From positions 35,454 to 99,453 of the forward strand of contig SHNF01000012.1 in assembly GCA_004295085.1 (NCBI GenBank): a stretch of 64,000 nucleotides of DNA, given 5' to 3'. Below, piece by piece: positions 9,209 through 18,517 of the stretch (position 1 is the first letter of the stretch; each line of letters opens with the position of its first letter). Both the position numbers and the translations under genes were made by a program. The notes under the pieces are model-generated. The model ran no database searches, had not been told where the DNA came from, and saw only the letters and a program-made list of their open reading frames with translations. Source of the stretch: Planctomycetota bacterium (GTDB lineage Bacteria; Planctomycetota; UBA1135).

Positions 9209-10011
9209 TGGACCCCAGGCGCACCGTGCGGCCGGTGGAGCCCGTTGCGGAGGAGCCGCAGCCGGAGGCGGCGTTCGAGCCGCGGCGCGGCGCGCGCACG
9301 CTGGCGGCGCTGCTGCTGCACGTCGGCCCCCTGCTGGCGGTGCTCGGCCTGCTCGGATGGCTGCGCCTGGTGGCCGGGGTGCCGCAGCCATTTCCGGCTG
9401 CAGCGGATGCCTCGGCGCTGCTGCAGGACTTCCTGCTGCTGCTGCTGTTCCTCGTTCCCCATTCGCTGTTCGCGCGCGGCTTCGGCCGTCGCTGGCTGAA
9501 CATGCCGCTCGGGCCGGCCGGCGAGCGGCCCTTGTACGTGCTGCACACCGGTGTCTCGCTGTGCCTGCTGGCGCTGCTGTGGCGCCAGAGCGGCCCGCTG
9601 CTGTGGAATCTCGAGGGCGTGCTGGTGGTGCTGGCGCGGCTGGTGCAGGTGGCCGGCCTGCTGCTGGCCGGCTGGGCGACCGTGGCCGCCGGCATCGGCG
9701 GCATGCTCGGTGTTTCCGACCTGAGCGCGCTGCGCCGCGGCCAGGAGCCGCCCAACCCGGAGTTCATGGCGCTGCCGCCGTACAAGTACGTGCGCCACCC
9801 GGTGAATCTCGGGAACCTGCTGCTGCTCCTCGGCATGCCGGAGGTGACCCTGGACCGGCTGCTGATGCTGGTGGTCCTGGGCCTGTGGTTGCTGCTGAGC
9901 GCCGCCTGGGAGGAGCGCGACTCGGAAATGACGTTCGGCGACGCCTACCGCGCCTACAAGCAGCGCACGCCGCGCTGGATCCCGCGCCTGCGCGCCGAGG
10001 AGGCGCGGTGA
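9208..10011 (+). CDS. NnrU/MddA-like integral membrane methyltransferase-fold protein
   Basis: 267 residues, starting at an ATG overlapping the previous stop (TGATG). After a charged 30-residue head there are five or six hydrophobic helices. The block PHSLFARGFGRRW and the later ERPLYVLHTGVSL resemble NnrU and methanethiol S-methyltransferase (MddA) proteins. YKYVRHPVNLGNL is the Arg-His-Pro motif of the isoprenylcysteine methyltransferase superfamily that binds S-adenosylmethionine. Whether it methylates a thiol is not shown. Its stop overlaps the GTG of glcD. Confidence 0.7.
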   Translation: MDPRRTVRPVEPVAEEPQPEAAFEPRRGARTLAALLLHVGPLLAVLGLLGWLRLVAGVPQPFPAAADASALLQDFLLLLLFLVPHSLFARGFGRRWLNMPLGPAGERPLYVLHTGVSLCLLALLWRQSGPLLWNLEGVLVVLARLVQVAGLLLAGWATVAAGIGGMLGVSDLSALRRGQEPPNPEFMALPPYKYVRHPVNLGNLLLLLGMPEVTLDRLLMLVVLGLWLLLSAAWEERDSEMTFGDAYRAYKQRTPRWIPRLRAEEAR

Positions 10012-11432
10012 GCGCGCTGGCGGCGGAGCTGCGCCGCATCGTCGGTACCGCCGCGGTGCGTGACGACCCGGCGGGCCTGCTCGCCTACGAATCGGACGCG
10101 CTCACCTTGTTCCGCTGCAAGCCGGCGGCGGTGGTGCTGCCGGGCACGCGCGACCAGCTGATCGAGGTGGTGGCCGCGCTGCACCGCCACGACGTGCCGT
10201 TCACCGCGCGCGGCGCCGGCACGGGCCTCAGCGGCGGCGCGCTGGTGCCGGAGGGCGGCGTCATCCTGGGCCTGGCGCGGCTGAACCGGATCCTCGAGGT
10301 CCGGCCGGAGGACGCCTGCGCCGTGGTCGAGCCGGGCGTGGTCAACGCCGAGCTCAGCCGTGCCGTAGAGCGCTGGGGCCTGCGCTACGCCCCGGACCCG
10401 GCCAGCCAGAACGTGTGCACGGTAGGCGGCAACCTGGCCGAGAACGCCGGCGGACCGCACTGCTTCCGGCACGGGATGACGGCGCAGCACGTCCTGTCCG
10501 CCGAGGTGCTGCTCGCCGACGGCAGCGTGGAGACCTGGGGCACGACGCTCGCGGCCGAGGACGACCTGGACCTGCGCGGCTTCCTGGTCGGCTCGGAAGG
10601 CAGCGTGGGCGTGGCGCTGCGCATCGGCGTGCGCCTGATCCCGCTACCGGAGTGCGTGGTCACGCTGTTCGGCGCCTACGACTCGGTGCAGGACGCCTGC
10701 GCCACGGTGAGCGACATCGTGGCGGCCGGACTGACGCCGGTGGCGCTGGAGGTCATGGACCAGAAAGCGGTGGCCGCCGTGGAGGCCTCCTTGTACCGCG
10801 CCGGCTACCCGCTGGAGGCGGGGGCGGTGCTCCTGGTCGAGGTGGAGGGGCCGGCGCAGAAGACGCGTGACGACGCCGACGAGATCGAGGCCTTCCTGCG
10901 CCGCCGCCGGCCGCTGCGGGTGGAGCGCGCGGCCACGCCGGAACAGCGCCTGGCACTGTGGAAGGGCCGCAAGGGCGCCGGCGGCGCGCTCGGACGCCTG
11001 GGGCCCGATTCCTACGTGATGGACGGGGTGGTGCCGCGCTCGCGCCTGGCGCAGGTCATGGACTACGTGGACCAGGTCGAGGCGGAAAGCGGCCTGCCGG
11101 TGGCCAACCTCTTCCACGCCGGGGACGGCAACATCCACCCGCACTTCAGCTACGACGCGCGCGATCCGCAGCAGGCGCGCGCGGTGGAAGAGGCGGGCGC
11201 CAGGATCCTGCGCCGCTGCCTGCAGCTCGGCGGCTCGCTCACCGGCGAGCACGGCATCGGGCTGGAGAAGCAGGCGTTCCTGGGCGAGCAGTTCGGCGCG
11301 GCCGACATCGCCCTGATGGAGCGCCTGCGCCGCGCCTTCAACCCGCGGGACCGCCTGAACCCGGGCAAAGGCCTGCCGCTGGGCCGCGGCTGCGCCGAGT
11401 CCTTCCACCGCCACGGGGGCTACCGCGCATGA
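10008..11432 (+). CDS. glcD: Glycolate oxidase FAD subunit
   Basis: 474 residues from a GTG whose GAGGAGG ribosome binding site lies in the end of the previous gene (GTGA overlap). FAD-binding type 4 domain: GAGTGLSGGALVPEGGVIL and NVCTVGGNLAENAGGPHC bind the cofactor. The C-terminal FAD-oxidase domain has FHAGDGNIHPHFSYD and GSLTGEHGIGLEK, typical of GlcD and of D-lactate/D-2-hydroxyglutarate dehydrogenases. It oxidises glycolate (or another 2-hydroxy acid) to the keto acid and passes electrons through GlcE and GlcF to the membrane. The glcDEF order makes glycolate the best guess for substrate. Confidence 0.93.
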   Translation: MSALAAELRRIVGTAAVRDDPAGLLAYESDALTLFRCKPAAVVLPGTRDQLIEVVAALHRHDVPFTARGAGTGLSGGALVPEGGVILGLARLNRILEVRPEDACAVVEPGVVNAELSRAVERWGLRYAPDPASQNVCTVGGNLAENAGGPHCFRHGMTAQHVLSAEVLLADGSVETWGTTLAAEDDLDLRGFLVGSEGSVGVALRIGVRLIPLPECVVTLFGAYDSVQDACATVSDIVAAGLTPVALEVMDQKAVAAVEASLYRAGYPLEAGAVLLVEVEGPAQKTRDDADEIEAFLRRRRPLRVERAATPEQRLALWKGRKGAGGALGRLGPDSYVMDGVVPRSRLAQVMDYVDQVEAESGLPVANLFHAGDGNIHPHFSYDARDPQQARAVEEAGARILRRCLQLGGSLTGEHGIGLEKQAFLGEQFGAADIALMERLRRAFNPRDRLNPGKGLPLGRGCAESFHRHGGYRA

Positions 11433-12418
11433 GCGCCGAGCGGCTGGAGCCGGACAGCGCGGCCGCGGCCGCGGAGCTGACCCGCGCCGCCGCGGCGGCG
11501 CGGCGCAGCCTCCTGCCCTGCGGCCGGCACACGCGCCTGCGCCGTCACTTCCCGGACGCGGCGCCCGCGGCATGGCTGTCCTTGCGCCGGCTCGACCGGA
11601 TACGCAGCGTGGACGCGGACGACCAGACCTGCGTGGTCGAGCCCGGCGTGTCCGAGCACGCCCTGAACGAGGCGGTGGCGCCGCATGGGCTGGAGCTGGG
11701 CGCCGCCGCACCGTGCGCGCGCGAGGGCACATTGGGCGGCCTGTTCCTGGCGCCGGACGTCTCGCTGCTGCGCGCGCCCTGGGGTCCCCCGCGCGACCAG
11801 GTCCTGGGCGCGTCCTGGCTGCTGTCGGACGGCACGCCGGTGCGCAGCGGCGCGCGCGTGGTCAAATCGGTGGCCGGGTACGACGTGACGCGCCTGTTCC
11901 TCGGCTCGCGCGGCCGTCTGGCCGCGTGCACCGAGCTGACCCTGCGCCTGCGCCCGCGGCCGCGCGCGCCGCGCTGGTACCGCGTGCCGCCCGTGCAGCT
12001 GCGCGCCTGGCTGCACCCCGACCCGCGCCAGCGCGTGCCGGCGCGCCTGCTGTTCCAGGTGGACGGCGCGCTGTGGGCCCAGACCGACGGCGTCGACGTC
12101 GCCGGCGCGCTGCACGCGGGCCGCGTGGACGCCGCCGAAGGACTGGCGGCCTTCGAGCGCTGCAGGGCGGCTTTCGGCGCGGCCGCGCAACGCGCCGCGC
12201 TGCCTTTCTCCGCGGCGGCGGCGCTGGCCGGGCTCGCGGTCGCCGCGGACCTCCTGGCGGCCAGCTTCGCGGCCGACGACGCCGGCGCCGCGGCCGCAGC
12301 CCTCGGCCTCGAGGCCGGCCTCTGCCGCGTCGTGCCGCAGCCGGCGCCTTCGCCCTGGCTGGAGCGCCTGCAGCAGGCCTGCGCGCCGGCCGCCGTCCCC
12401 TTCGGAGGCGGGCCGTGA
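11429..12418 (+). CDS. glcE: Glycolate oxidase subunit GlcE (second FAD-binding subunit)
   Basis: 329 residues, ATGA overlap with glcD. It carries a single FAD-binding type 4 domain with the GlcE signatures ACVVEPGVSE-like TCVVEPGVSEHALNEAV, EGTLGGLFLAP and GARVVKSVAGYDVTRLF. Like other GlcE proteins it lacks the FAD-oxidase C-terminal domain of GlcD. It pairs with GlcD and GlcF in the membrane-associated complex. The C-terminal third is very Ala-rich and poorly conserved. Confidence 0.88.
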   Translation: MSAERLEPDSAAAAAELTRAAAAARRSLLPCGRHTRLRRHFPDAAPAAWLSLRRLDRIRSVDADDQTCVVEPGVSEHALNEAVAPHGLELGAAAPCAREGTLGGLFLAPDVSLLRAPWGPPRDQVLGASWLLSDGTPVRSGARVVKSVAGYDVTRLFLGSRGRLAACTELTLRLRPRPRAPRWYRVPPVQLRAWLHPDPRQRVPARLLFQVDGALWAQTDGVDVAGALHAGRVDAAEGLAAFERCRAAFGAAAQRAALPFSAAAALAGLAVAADLLAASFAADDAGAAAAALGLEAGLCRVVPQPAPSPWLERLQQACAPAAVPFGGGP

Positions 12419-13647
12419 GCGCTCCCGAGTACGCGCGCCCGGAGGGCAAGTCCTGGCTGGATCCCGCCGATCCCGTGAGCGGCTTCCCCGGGATCCTGGA
12501 CTGCGTGCACTGCGGCCTGTGCCTGCAGGCTTGCCCCACGTACCGCGCCAGCGGCAGCGAGACCGACTCGCCGCGCGGCCGCATCTACCTGCTGCGCGCC
12601 GCCGCCGAGGGCCGCATCGGCGCAGCCGAGATCGAGGACGCCATCGCGCGCTGCGTCCTGTGCCGCGCCTGCGAGCCGGTGTGCCCGTCGCAGGTGCCTT
12701 ATCACCGCCTGGTGGAACGCCACCGCGAGGGCAAGGTCCCGGCGCTCCTGCGCTTCGGGCTGCGCCGGATCCTGCCTTCGCCGCGCGCCCTGCGCGCCGC
12801 CGGATGGGCGCTGCGCGCGCTGCGGCGGACCGGCGTGCTGGGCCTGGCGGAGCGACTCGGGACGCCGCGCATGCGCGCCCTGGCCGGTGCCGTGCCGTCC
12901 GCGCCCCGGCGCTTTTCCGCCAGTCCGGGGCAGGTCTTTCCCGCGCGCGGAGGAGCGCGCGGGCGCGTGGCGCTGCACACCGGCTGCGTCGCCTCCGAGT
13001 TCTTCGGCCAGGTCCTGCAGGACGCGGTCGACGTATTCACGGCGCAGGGCTTCGAGGTCCTCGTTGCGGCACAGCCGAGCTGCTGCGGCGCCCTGCACGC
13101 CCACAGCGGCGACGCCGCGTTCGGACGCCAGCTGGCCGCGGGCACGCTCCAGGCCATACCAGGCGACGTGGACGCCGTCCTGGTGCCCGCAGCCGGCTGC
13201 GCCGCGCACCTGCACGAGTACGATCCACGGCGCGGCGTCGCCGACCCGCTGCTGTTCCTGCACAAGGTCGGCCTGCGCGGCCCGCTGCAGCCCGTGAAGC
13301 TGCGCGTCGCCTACGATCCTCCCTGCCACCTGCTGAACGTGCTCGCCGCCAAGGACGAAGTCGGCTCGCTCCTGCGCCAGATCCCCGAGCTGGAGCTCGT
13401 CCCCCACGACGAGGCGGAGCTGTGCTGCGGCGCAGGCGGCATCAGCTTCGCGCGCGTGCCGGAGATGAGCGACGCGGTGCTGGCGCGCAAGATCGAGCGC
13501 CTGTGCGCCGCCGCGCCCGACGTCGTCGCCAGCGGCAATCCCGGCTGCCTGCTGCGCCTGGAAGCGGGCCTGCGCGCGCGCGCCAGCCCGATCCGCGCGT
13601 GGCACCCGCTGCGCCTGCTGGCGCAGGCTGCGCGCCGCCACGGCTAG
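12415..13647 (+). CDS. glcF: Glycolate oxidase iron-sulfur subunit
   Basis: 410 residues from a GTG preceded by GGAGG at 12404-12408 (GTGA overlap with glcE). Two 4Fe-4S motifs, CVHCGLCLQACPTY and CVLCRACEPVCPSQ, are followed by two CCG domains (PSCCGALHAH and ELCCGAGGISFA), the standard GlcF/HdrB layout. It transfers electrons from GlcD/E to the quinone pool. It is the last gene of the rightward run and its stop overlaps the stop of the convergent small membrane protein by 4 nt. Confidence 0.93.
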   Translation: MSAPEYARPEGKSWLDPADPVSGFPGILDCVHCGLCLQACPTYRASGSETDSPRGRIYLLRAAAEGRIGAAEIEDAIARCVLCRACEPVCPSQVPYHRLVERHREGKVPALLRFGLRRILPSPRALRAAGWALRALRRTGVLGLAERLGTPRMRALAGAVPSAPRRFSASPGQVFPARGGARGRVALHTGCVASEFFGQVLQDAVDVFTAQGFEVLVAAQPSCCGALHAHSGDAAFGRQLAAGTLQAIPGDVDAVLVPAAGCAAHLHEYDPRRGVADPLLFLHKVGLRGPLQPVKLRVAYDPPCHLLNVLAAKDEVGSLLRQIPELELVPHDEAELCCGAGGISFARVPEMSDAVLARKIERLCAAAPDVVASGNPGCLLRLEAGLRARASPIRAWHPLRLLAQAARRHG

Positions 13648-14027
13648 GCCAGGCGCCGGGCGTTGAGGAACATGAACCCGGCGGTGGCGATGGCGAGCAG
13701 CGCCAGCGTCACGAAGGCGCTGACCCAGCGCCGGTGGACCACGCGGCGCACGCGCGCGCGGGCCAGGCCGAGGCCGCTCCAGGCGACCCCGGGCAGCGTG
13801 GCCAGGGCGCTGAAGGCGCAGGCGAGATGCACGCCCAGGCGCCACGGCTCGAAACGGAAGCCGCGGCCGTACAGCTCGGCCTGGACGATGGCCGCGGCCA
13901 GCGCCGTCACGGTCAGAGCCACCAGGACATAGTGGCGGCGGCGGCGGTGCGTCAACCCGGCGTGGATGGTCAGACCCAGCAGGACCACGGTCAGGGCCAG
14001 GTTGGCGATGAACAGGGGGCTGTTCAC
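13644..14027 (-). CDS. Small four-helix membrane protein
   Basis: 127 residues from a GTG (VNSPLFIANLALTVV...). A TTG at 14066 would add 13 residues; neither has a clear ribosome binding site. Four hydrophobic helices are separated by short Arg-rich loops (HRRRRHY, RVRRVVHRR), giving a positive-inside pattern. The layout is like DUF420-type proteins, but the match is not certain. It is convergent with glcF and divergent from the large amidohydrolase gene. Function unknown. Confidence 0.6.
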   Translation of the reverse strand: MNSPLFIANLALTVVLLGLTIHAGLTHRRRRHYVLVALTVTALAAAIVQAELYGRGFRFEPWRLGVHLACAFSALATLPGVAWSGLGLARARVRRVVHRRWVSAFVTLALLAIATAGFMFLNARRLA

Positions 14028-14110
14028 GGGGGCCGGAAGGGTAGGCGGAGCGGTCCCCGGCTCCAAACCGGTTCCGTGCGTATATCTTGCCCACCCATTC
14101 GACCCCCAGC

Positions 14111-17100
14111 ATGCTGCTCGCCCTCCTCCTGCTCTTCCCCGGCATCGACGTTTCCCTCCAGCGCCCGGGCGGCCCGGGGTTCCAGCGGCCGGCCGCAGCT
14201 CCCGCCGGTGAAGAGGAGGTCAAAGGGCCGTACGACGGCGCGTTCGTGCTGCGCGGCGTGTCCGTGTGGACCCCGGACGGCGTCGTCGCGGACCGCTCGC
14301 TGTTGTTGCGCAACGGCCTGATCGAGGCGGTGGGCGGCCCGGAGCTGGCGGCTCCGCCGGAGGCGCGGCAGATCGAGGCGCAGGACGGCTGGACCGCGTA
14401 CCCGGGCTGGATCCACGCCGATCTCGGTATCGGGGTGGAAGCGACGCCGCCGACACCTTTCAGCAATGCCGCCACCGACGCGCGCGACAACCCGATCCCG
14501 GGCATGGAGTGGGGCAACCGCAAGGACCTGCGCGCGTGGATGCGCGTGGCGGACACGATGCTATGGGACCCGGCCAAGACGGCCCGCTGGCGCGAGGCCG
14601 GCTGCACCAGCGGCTACGTGCTGCCCCGTCAGGGCCTGCTGCGCGGCCAGGCGGCCTGGGTCAGCCTGAACGACAAGCCGCTGGGTGACGCTTTGTTGCA
14701 GGCGGACGGCCTGCAGACTGTGGCCTTGCAGCCCGCGGGCGGCGGCTATCCCAGCACGTCCATGGCGGCGCTGGCCGTGCTGCGCCAGGCATTCCTGGAC
14801 GCGCAACGCCTGCAGCGCGTGGCCGAAGCCGGCGCCGGCCGGACGCGCCCGGATCCCGACCTGGCGGCGCTGCTGGACCACGGGCAGCATCCGCTGCTGT
14901 TCCTGGCCAACAGCACGCGCGAGATCGAGAACGCGCTCGACCTGGCGCGTGATTACGCCGGCGGGCGGCCGCTGGTGATCCTCGGCGGCCGCGACGCGTA
15001 CAAGCTGGCGCCGCGCCTGCTTGAGCAGAAGGCCGCGGTGCTGTTCCGCCTGGAGCTGGAGGATGCGCCCAAGAGCGACGAGGACCTGAAGGTGAAGCCG
15101 GCGGAGGAACGGCCCTGGTGGCAGGAGCCGGCGCGCCTGCGCGAGGACCGCCGCGCCGAGCACGCCTTGCGCGCGTCCGCCTTCCGCAAACTGCGTGACA
15201 GCGGCGTGCCCTGCGCGCTGGTGCCCAGCGGCCAGCCCAAGGACTTCCGCGACGACCTGGCGCAGCTCCTCAAGGACGGCATGCAGGAGGACGACATCCA
15301 CCGGGCCCTCACCAGCGACGTGGCGCGCATCCTGCAACTGGGCCAGGTCGGCGCGGTCGCCGCCGGCCAGGGGGCCGACCTGGTGCTGAGCCGTGGTCCA
15401 TGGAACCTGGAGAAACCGGACCTCGCCTGGGTGTTCGCCGACGGCCGCGGCTGGGAATTCCCGGCCAAGGAGAAGAAGGAGGACGGCGAGAAGAAGGAAG
15501 GCGAGGCCGCCCCCGAGGGAGGCGCCGCCATCGATCCCGCCGTGTACGGCGACTGGGAATTCGAGACTGAGACGCCGGGCGGCACGGAGACCTTCCACGT
15601 GGTCGTGTCCGAGGACGGCACGGTGGAGAGCTTCCGCAGCGAGGAGCCGGACCAGAAGCTGGAGGCCAAGGATGTGACCATCGAGGGCAACGTCGTGAGC
15701 TTCAGCATGCAGATCCCGGACATGGACATGACCCTGTCCTTCCGCATGGAGGCCAGCGGCGACCAGGCCGACGCAACGCTCTCGGCCCCCTTCGGCTCGT
15801 TCCCCGCCGAGGGCCGGCGCGTCTCCGCGCCCGCGCCGCCCGCGCCGCCCGCGCCGCCGCAGGCGGCGCCCGACGCTCCGGGGAAAACGGAAGAATCACA
15901 AGAGGACGACGACGCAAAGACCGACGCACCCACAAGCCCCTTCCCCCCCGGCCATCCCGAATACCCCATCGAGACGCGCGCCGACCGCAAGCCGCACACG
16001 CCTCTCGACGGCAACGTCCTGCTCCGCGGCGCCATGCTTTACCCGATGACCGGGCAGGAGCCGTACGCCGGCGACCTGCTCATCCGCGACGGCAGGATCG
16101 CCGCCGTGGGCGCATCCCTGCCCGCGCCCGAGGGCGTCACGGTGCTGGAGGCCGACGGCTGGCACGTCACGCCCGGCGTCATCGATCCGCACTCCCACCT
16201 CGGCATCGACTCCACCAACGAGGGCGCAGTCTCCATCTCGGCCGAGTGCCGGATGCAGGACATGGTGCACCCGGAGGAGGTGGAGATCTACCGGGCCGCC
16301 GCCGGCGGCACCGCCATCCATCAGACCTTGCACGGATCGGCCAACCCGATCGGCGGCCAGGCCGCGGTCTGGGAACTGGACGTCAACCGCGAGACCATCG
16401 CCGAGCTGCTGCTGCCGGGCGCGCCCCAGGGCATCAAGTTCGCGCTGGGCGAGAACGTCAAGCAGAGCAACTTCGACGGCGCCGCCGGCAACCGCTTCCC
16501 CAACACTCGGGCCGGCGTGCAGGCCGTGTACGAGCGCGCCTTCACGCGCGCGCAGGAGTACGCGGCCGCGCGCCGCAAGGCCGCGCAAGGCGGCGACCCG
16601 GGCTTCCGCCGCGACGTGCGCCTGGACGCGCTGGCCGACATCCTGGAAGGCAAGATCCACATCCAGTGCCACAGCTACCGCGCCGACGAGATCCTGATGT
16701 TCCTGGGCATCTGCCGGCAGTTCGGCATCGCGGCGCCGACCTTCCAGCACGTGCTGGAAGGCTACAAGGTGGCGCCCGAGCTGGCGGCCTACGGAGCCAT
16801 GGCCAGCACCTTCTCCGACTGGTGGGCCTACAAGATCGAGGCCTACGACGCGATCCCGTGGAACGCCTACCTGATGACCAAGGCCGGCGTGGTCGCCACG
16901 ATCAACAGCGACAGCGGCGAGATGATCCGCCGTCTCAACACGGAGGCCGGCAAGTCGCTGCGCTACGGGCCGCTCAGCCACGAGCAGGCGCTGGCCCTGT
17001 GCACGCTCAACGCGGCCAAGAACCTGCACATCGCCGACCGCGTCGGCACGCTGGAAACCGGCAAGGACGGCACCGTCTCCTGTTTCGACGGCCCGCCCCT

Positions 17101-18517
17101 GTCCACGTACAGCCGCTGCGTGCTCACCGTGGCGCGCGGCCGCATCCTGTTCCAGCGCGCTCCGGGGTACGACCAGGCCTGGAGCGCGTACGCGCAGGCG
17201 GTCAAGGACTTCGCGGCGGCCCACCCGCCGGAGACGCCCGCCGCCGTGCCGCAGCACCAGCCCAGCGACGAGGAGTGGCAGCGCTGGACGCGACCCGGGC
17301 AGGGCCAGAGCACCCTGATCCGCAACTGCACGGTGCACCCGGTCTCGGCTGCGCCTTACGCGGGCGAGGTGCTGATCCAGGACGGGCGCATCGGCTTCGC
17401 CGGCGCGCAGTTCGCCGGGGCGCTGCCGGAAGGATGCACCGTCGTGGACGCGGGCGGGATGCACCTGTATCCGGGACTGATGGACTGCGGCAACAGCGTA
17501 GGGCTGTACGAGATCGGCTCGGTGGCCGGCACCCTCGACAGCAACGACACCGGCAACTTCCAGCCGGACCTGTCCTACGCCAGCGCGCTGCACCCCGACA
17601 GCGCGCACATCGGCGTGCACCGCATGACCGGCATCACTCACGTCCTGGTCGGCGGCGGCCGCGGGCGCATCAGCGGCCAGCTCGCGCTGATCCAGCTCGA
17701 CGGCGAGACGCCGGCCGAGCTGGCGGTGATGCCGGACCTCGGCCTGCACGTGCGCTTCCCCAACGTGGCCCGGCCCGATCCGGGCAAGGAGCCCGAGGAT
17801 CCGGCGGACCTGAAGGAGCTGGACCGCTGGTTCGACGAGGCCCGCGCCTACGGCGAGCGCCGCGACCGCTGCGCCGCCGCCGGTGTTCCCCTGCCGGAGC
17901 GCGACCTCAAGTACGAAGCCCTGCTGCCTTACGCCCGCGGCGAGAGGCCGGTCTTCATCGAAGCCGACGGCCAGTTCTCGGTGCTGCGCGCCGTGCGCTG
18001 GGCGCAGGAGCGCCAGCTGAACCCGGTCTTCGTGGGACTCACGGACGCCTGGAAGGTGGCCGGGCATCTCGGCGCGCAGCGCGCCCGCGTCATCCTCGGC
18101 AGCGTGCACGCGCTGCCGCGCAGCGACAACGATCCCTACGACTCTCCGTTCCGCGGCCCCTGGATCCTGGCTGAAGCAGGCTGCGAAGTCGCCCTGCGCA
18201 CCGACGACCCCGAGACCGCGCGCAACCTGCCGTTCCAGGCCGCGACCGCCGCGGCCCACGGGCTGGGCTCCGAGCGCGCGCTCTACGCGCTGACCCTGGG
18301 CGCGGCCCGGCTGCTGGGAGTGGACGCTTTCACCGGCAGCATCGAGGCCGGCAAGGCCGCCAACCTGTTCCTGGCCGAGAGCGATCCGCTGGACTTCCCC
18401 GGGCGCGTGCGCCGCATGTGGATCGGCGGCCAGGAAGTGCCGCTGGTCAGCAAGCAGACCGAGCTGCGCGACCGCTACGAGGCCCGCATCGAGCGCGCCG
18501 CGGCGCCGCCGCGCTAA
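14111..18517 (+). CDS. Secreted triple-domain amidohydrolase, only the middle domain with intact metal ligands
   Basis: 1468 residues from the ATG at 14111, which opens a short signal peptide (MLLALLLLFPGIDVS). Three amidohydrolase domains lie in tandem. Domain 1 (about 35-440) has His102-Ala-Asp104 where HxH is expected. A charged linker and a small beta domain (about 450-610) and a Pro-Ala stretch follow. Domain 2 (about 630-1040) has the full metal site: His694/His696, Lys776 (GIKFALGENVK), His854, His880 and Asp934. Domain 3 (about 1070-1440) reads GNS (1127-1129) instead of HxH. Domain 2 resembles imidazolonepropionase-like amidohydrolases of unknown substrate; the outer domains may be structural. 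Confidence 0.88.
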   Translation: MLLALLLLFPGIDVSLQRPGGPGFQRPAAAPAGEEEVKGPYDGAFVLRGVSVWTPDGVVADRSLLLRNGLIEAVGGPELAAPPEARQIEAQDGWTAYPGWIHADLGIGVEATPPTPFSNAATDARDNPIPGMEWGNRKDLRAWMRVADTMLWDPAKTARWREAGCTSGYVLPRQGLLRGQAAWVSLNDKPLGDALLQADGLQTVALQPAGGGYPSTSMAALAVLRQAFLDAQRLQRVAEAGAGRTRPDPDLAALLDHGQHPLLFLANSTREIENALDLARDYAGGRPLVILGGRDAYKLAPRLLEQKAAVLFRLELEDAPKSDEDLKVKPAEERPWWQEPARLREDRRAEHALRASAFRKLRDSGVPCALVPSGQPKDFRDDLAQLLKDGMQEDDIHRALTSDVARILQLGQVGAVAAGQGADLVLSRGPWNLEKPDLAWVFADGRGWEFPAKEKKEDGEKKEGEAAPEGGAAIDPAVYGDWEFETETPGGTETFHVVVSEDGTVESFRSEEPDQKLEAKDVTIEGNVVSFSMQIPDMDMTLSFRMEASGDQADATLSAPFGSFPAEGRRVSAPAPPAPPAPPQAAPDAPGKTEESQEDDDAKTDAPTSPFPPGHPEYPIETRADRKPHTPLDGNVLLRGAMLYPMTGQEPYAGDLLIRDGRIAAVGASLPAPEGVTVLEADGWHVTPGVIDPHSHLGIDSTNEGAVSISAECRMQDMVHPEEVEIYRAAAGGTAIHQTLHGSANPIGGQAAVWELDVNRETIAELLLPGAPQGIKFALGENVKQSNFDGAAGNRFPNTRAGVQAVYERAFTRAQEYAAARRKAAQGGDPGFRRDVRLDALADILEGKIHIQCHSYRADEILMFLGICRQFGIAAPTFQHVLEGYKVAPELAAYGAMASTFSDWWAYKIEAYDAIPWNAYLMTKAGVVATINSDSGEMIRRLNTEAGKSLRYGPLSHEQALALCTLNAAKNLHIADRVGTLETGKDGTVSCFDGPPLSTYSRCVLTVARGRILFQRAPGYDQAWSAYAQAVKDFAAAHPPETPAAVPQHQPSDEEWQRWTRPGQGQSTLIRNCTVHPVSAAPYAGEVLIQDGRIGFAGAQFAGALPEGCTVVDAGGMHLYPGLMDCGNSVGLYEIGSVAGTLDSNDTGNFQPDLSYASALHPDSAHIGVHRMTGITHVLVGGGRGRISGQLALIQLDGETPAELAVMPDLGLHVRFPNVARPDPGKEPEDPADLKELDRWFDEARAYGERRDRCAAAGVPLPERDLKYEALLPYARGERPVFIEADGQFSVLRAVRWAQERQLNPVFVGLTDAWKVAGHLGAQRARVILGSVHALPRSDNDPYDSPFRGPWILAEAGCEVALRTDDPETARNLPFQAATAAAHGLGSERALYALTLGAARLLGVDAFTGSIEAGKAANLFLAESDPLDFPGRVRRMWIGGQEVPLVSKQTELRDRYEARIERAAAPPR

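Noticed and set aside
11545..14607. Long open frame antisense to glcE/glcF (about 1000 codons)
   Set aside because: Arg/Ala/Gly/Pro-rich translation with no domain; a shadow of the GC-rich coding strand.
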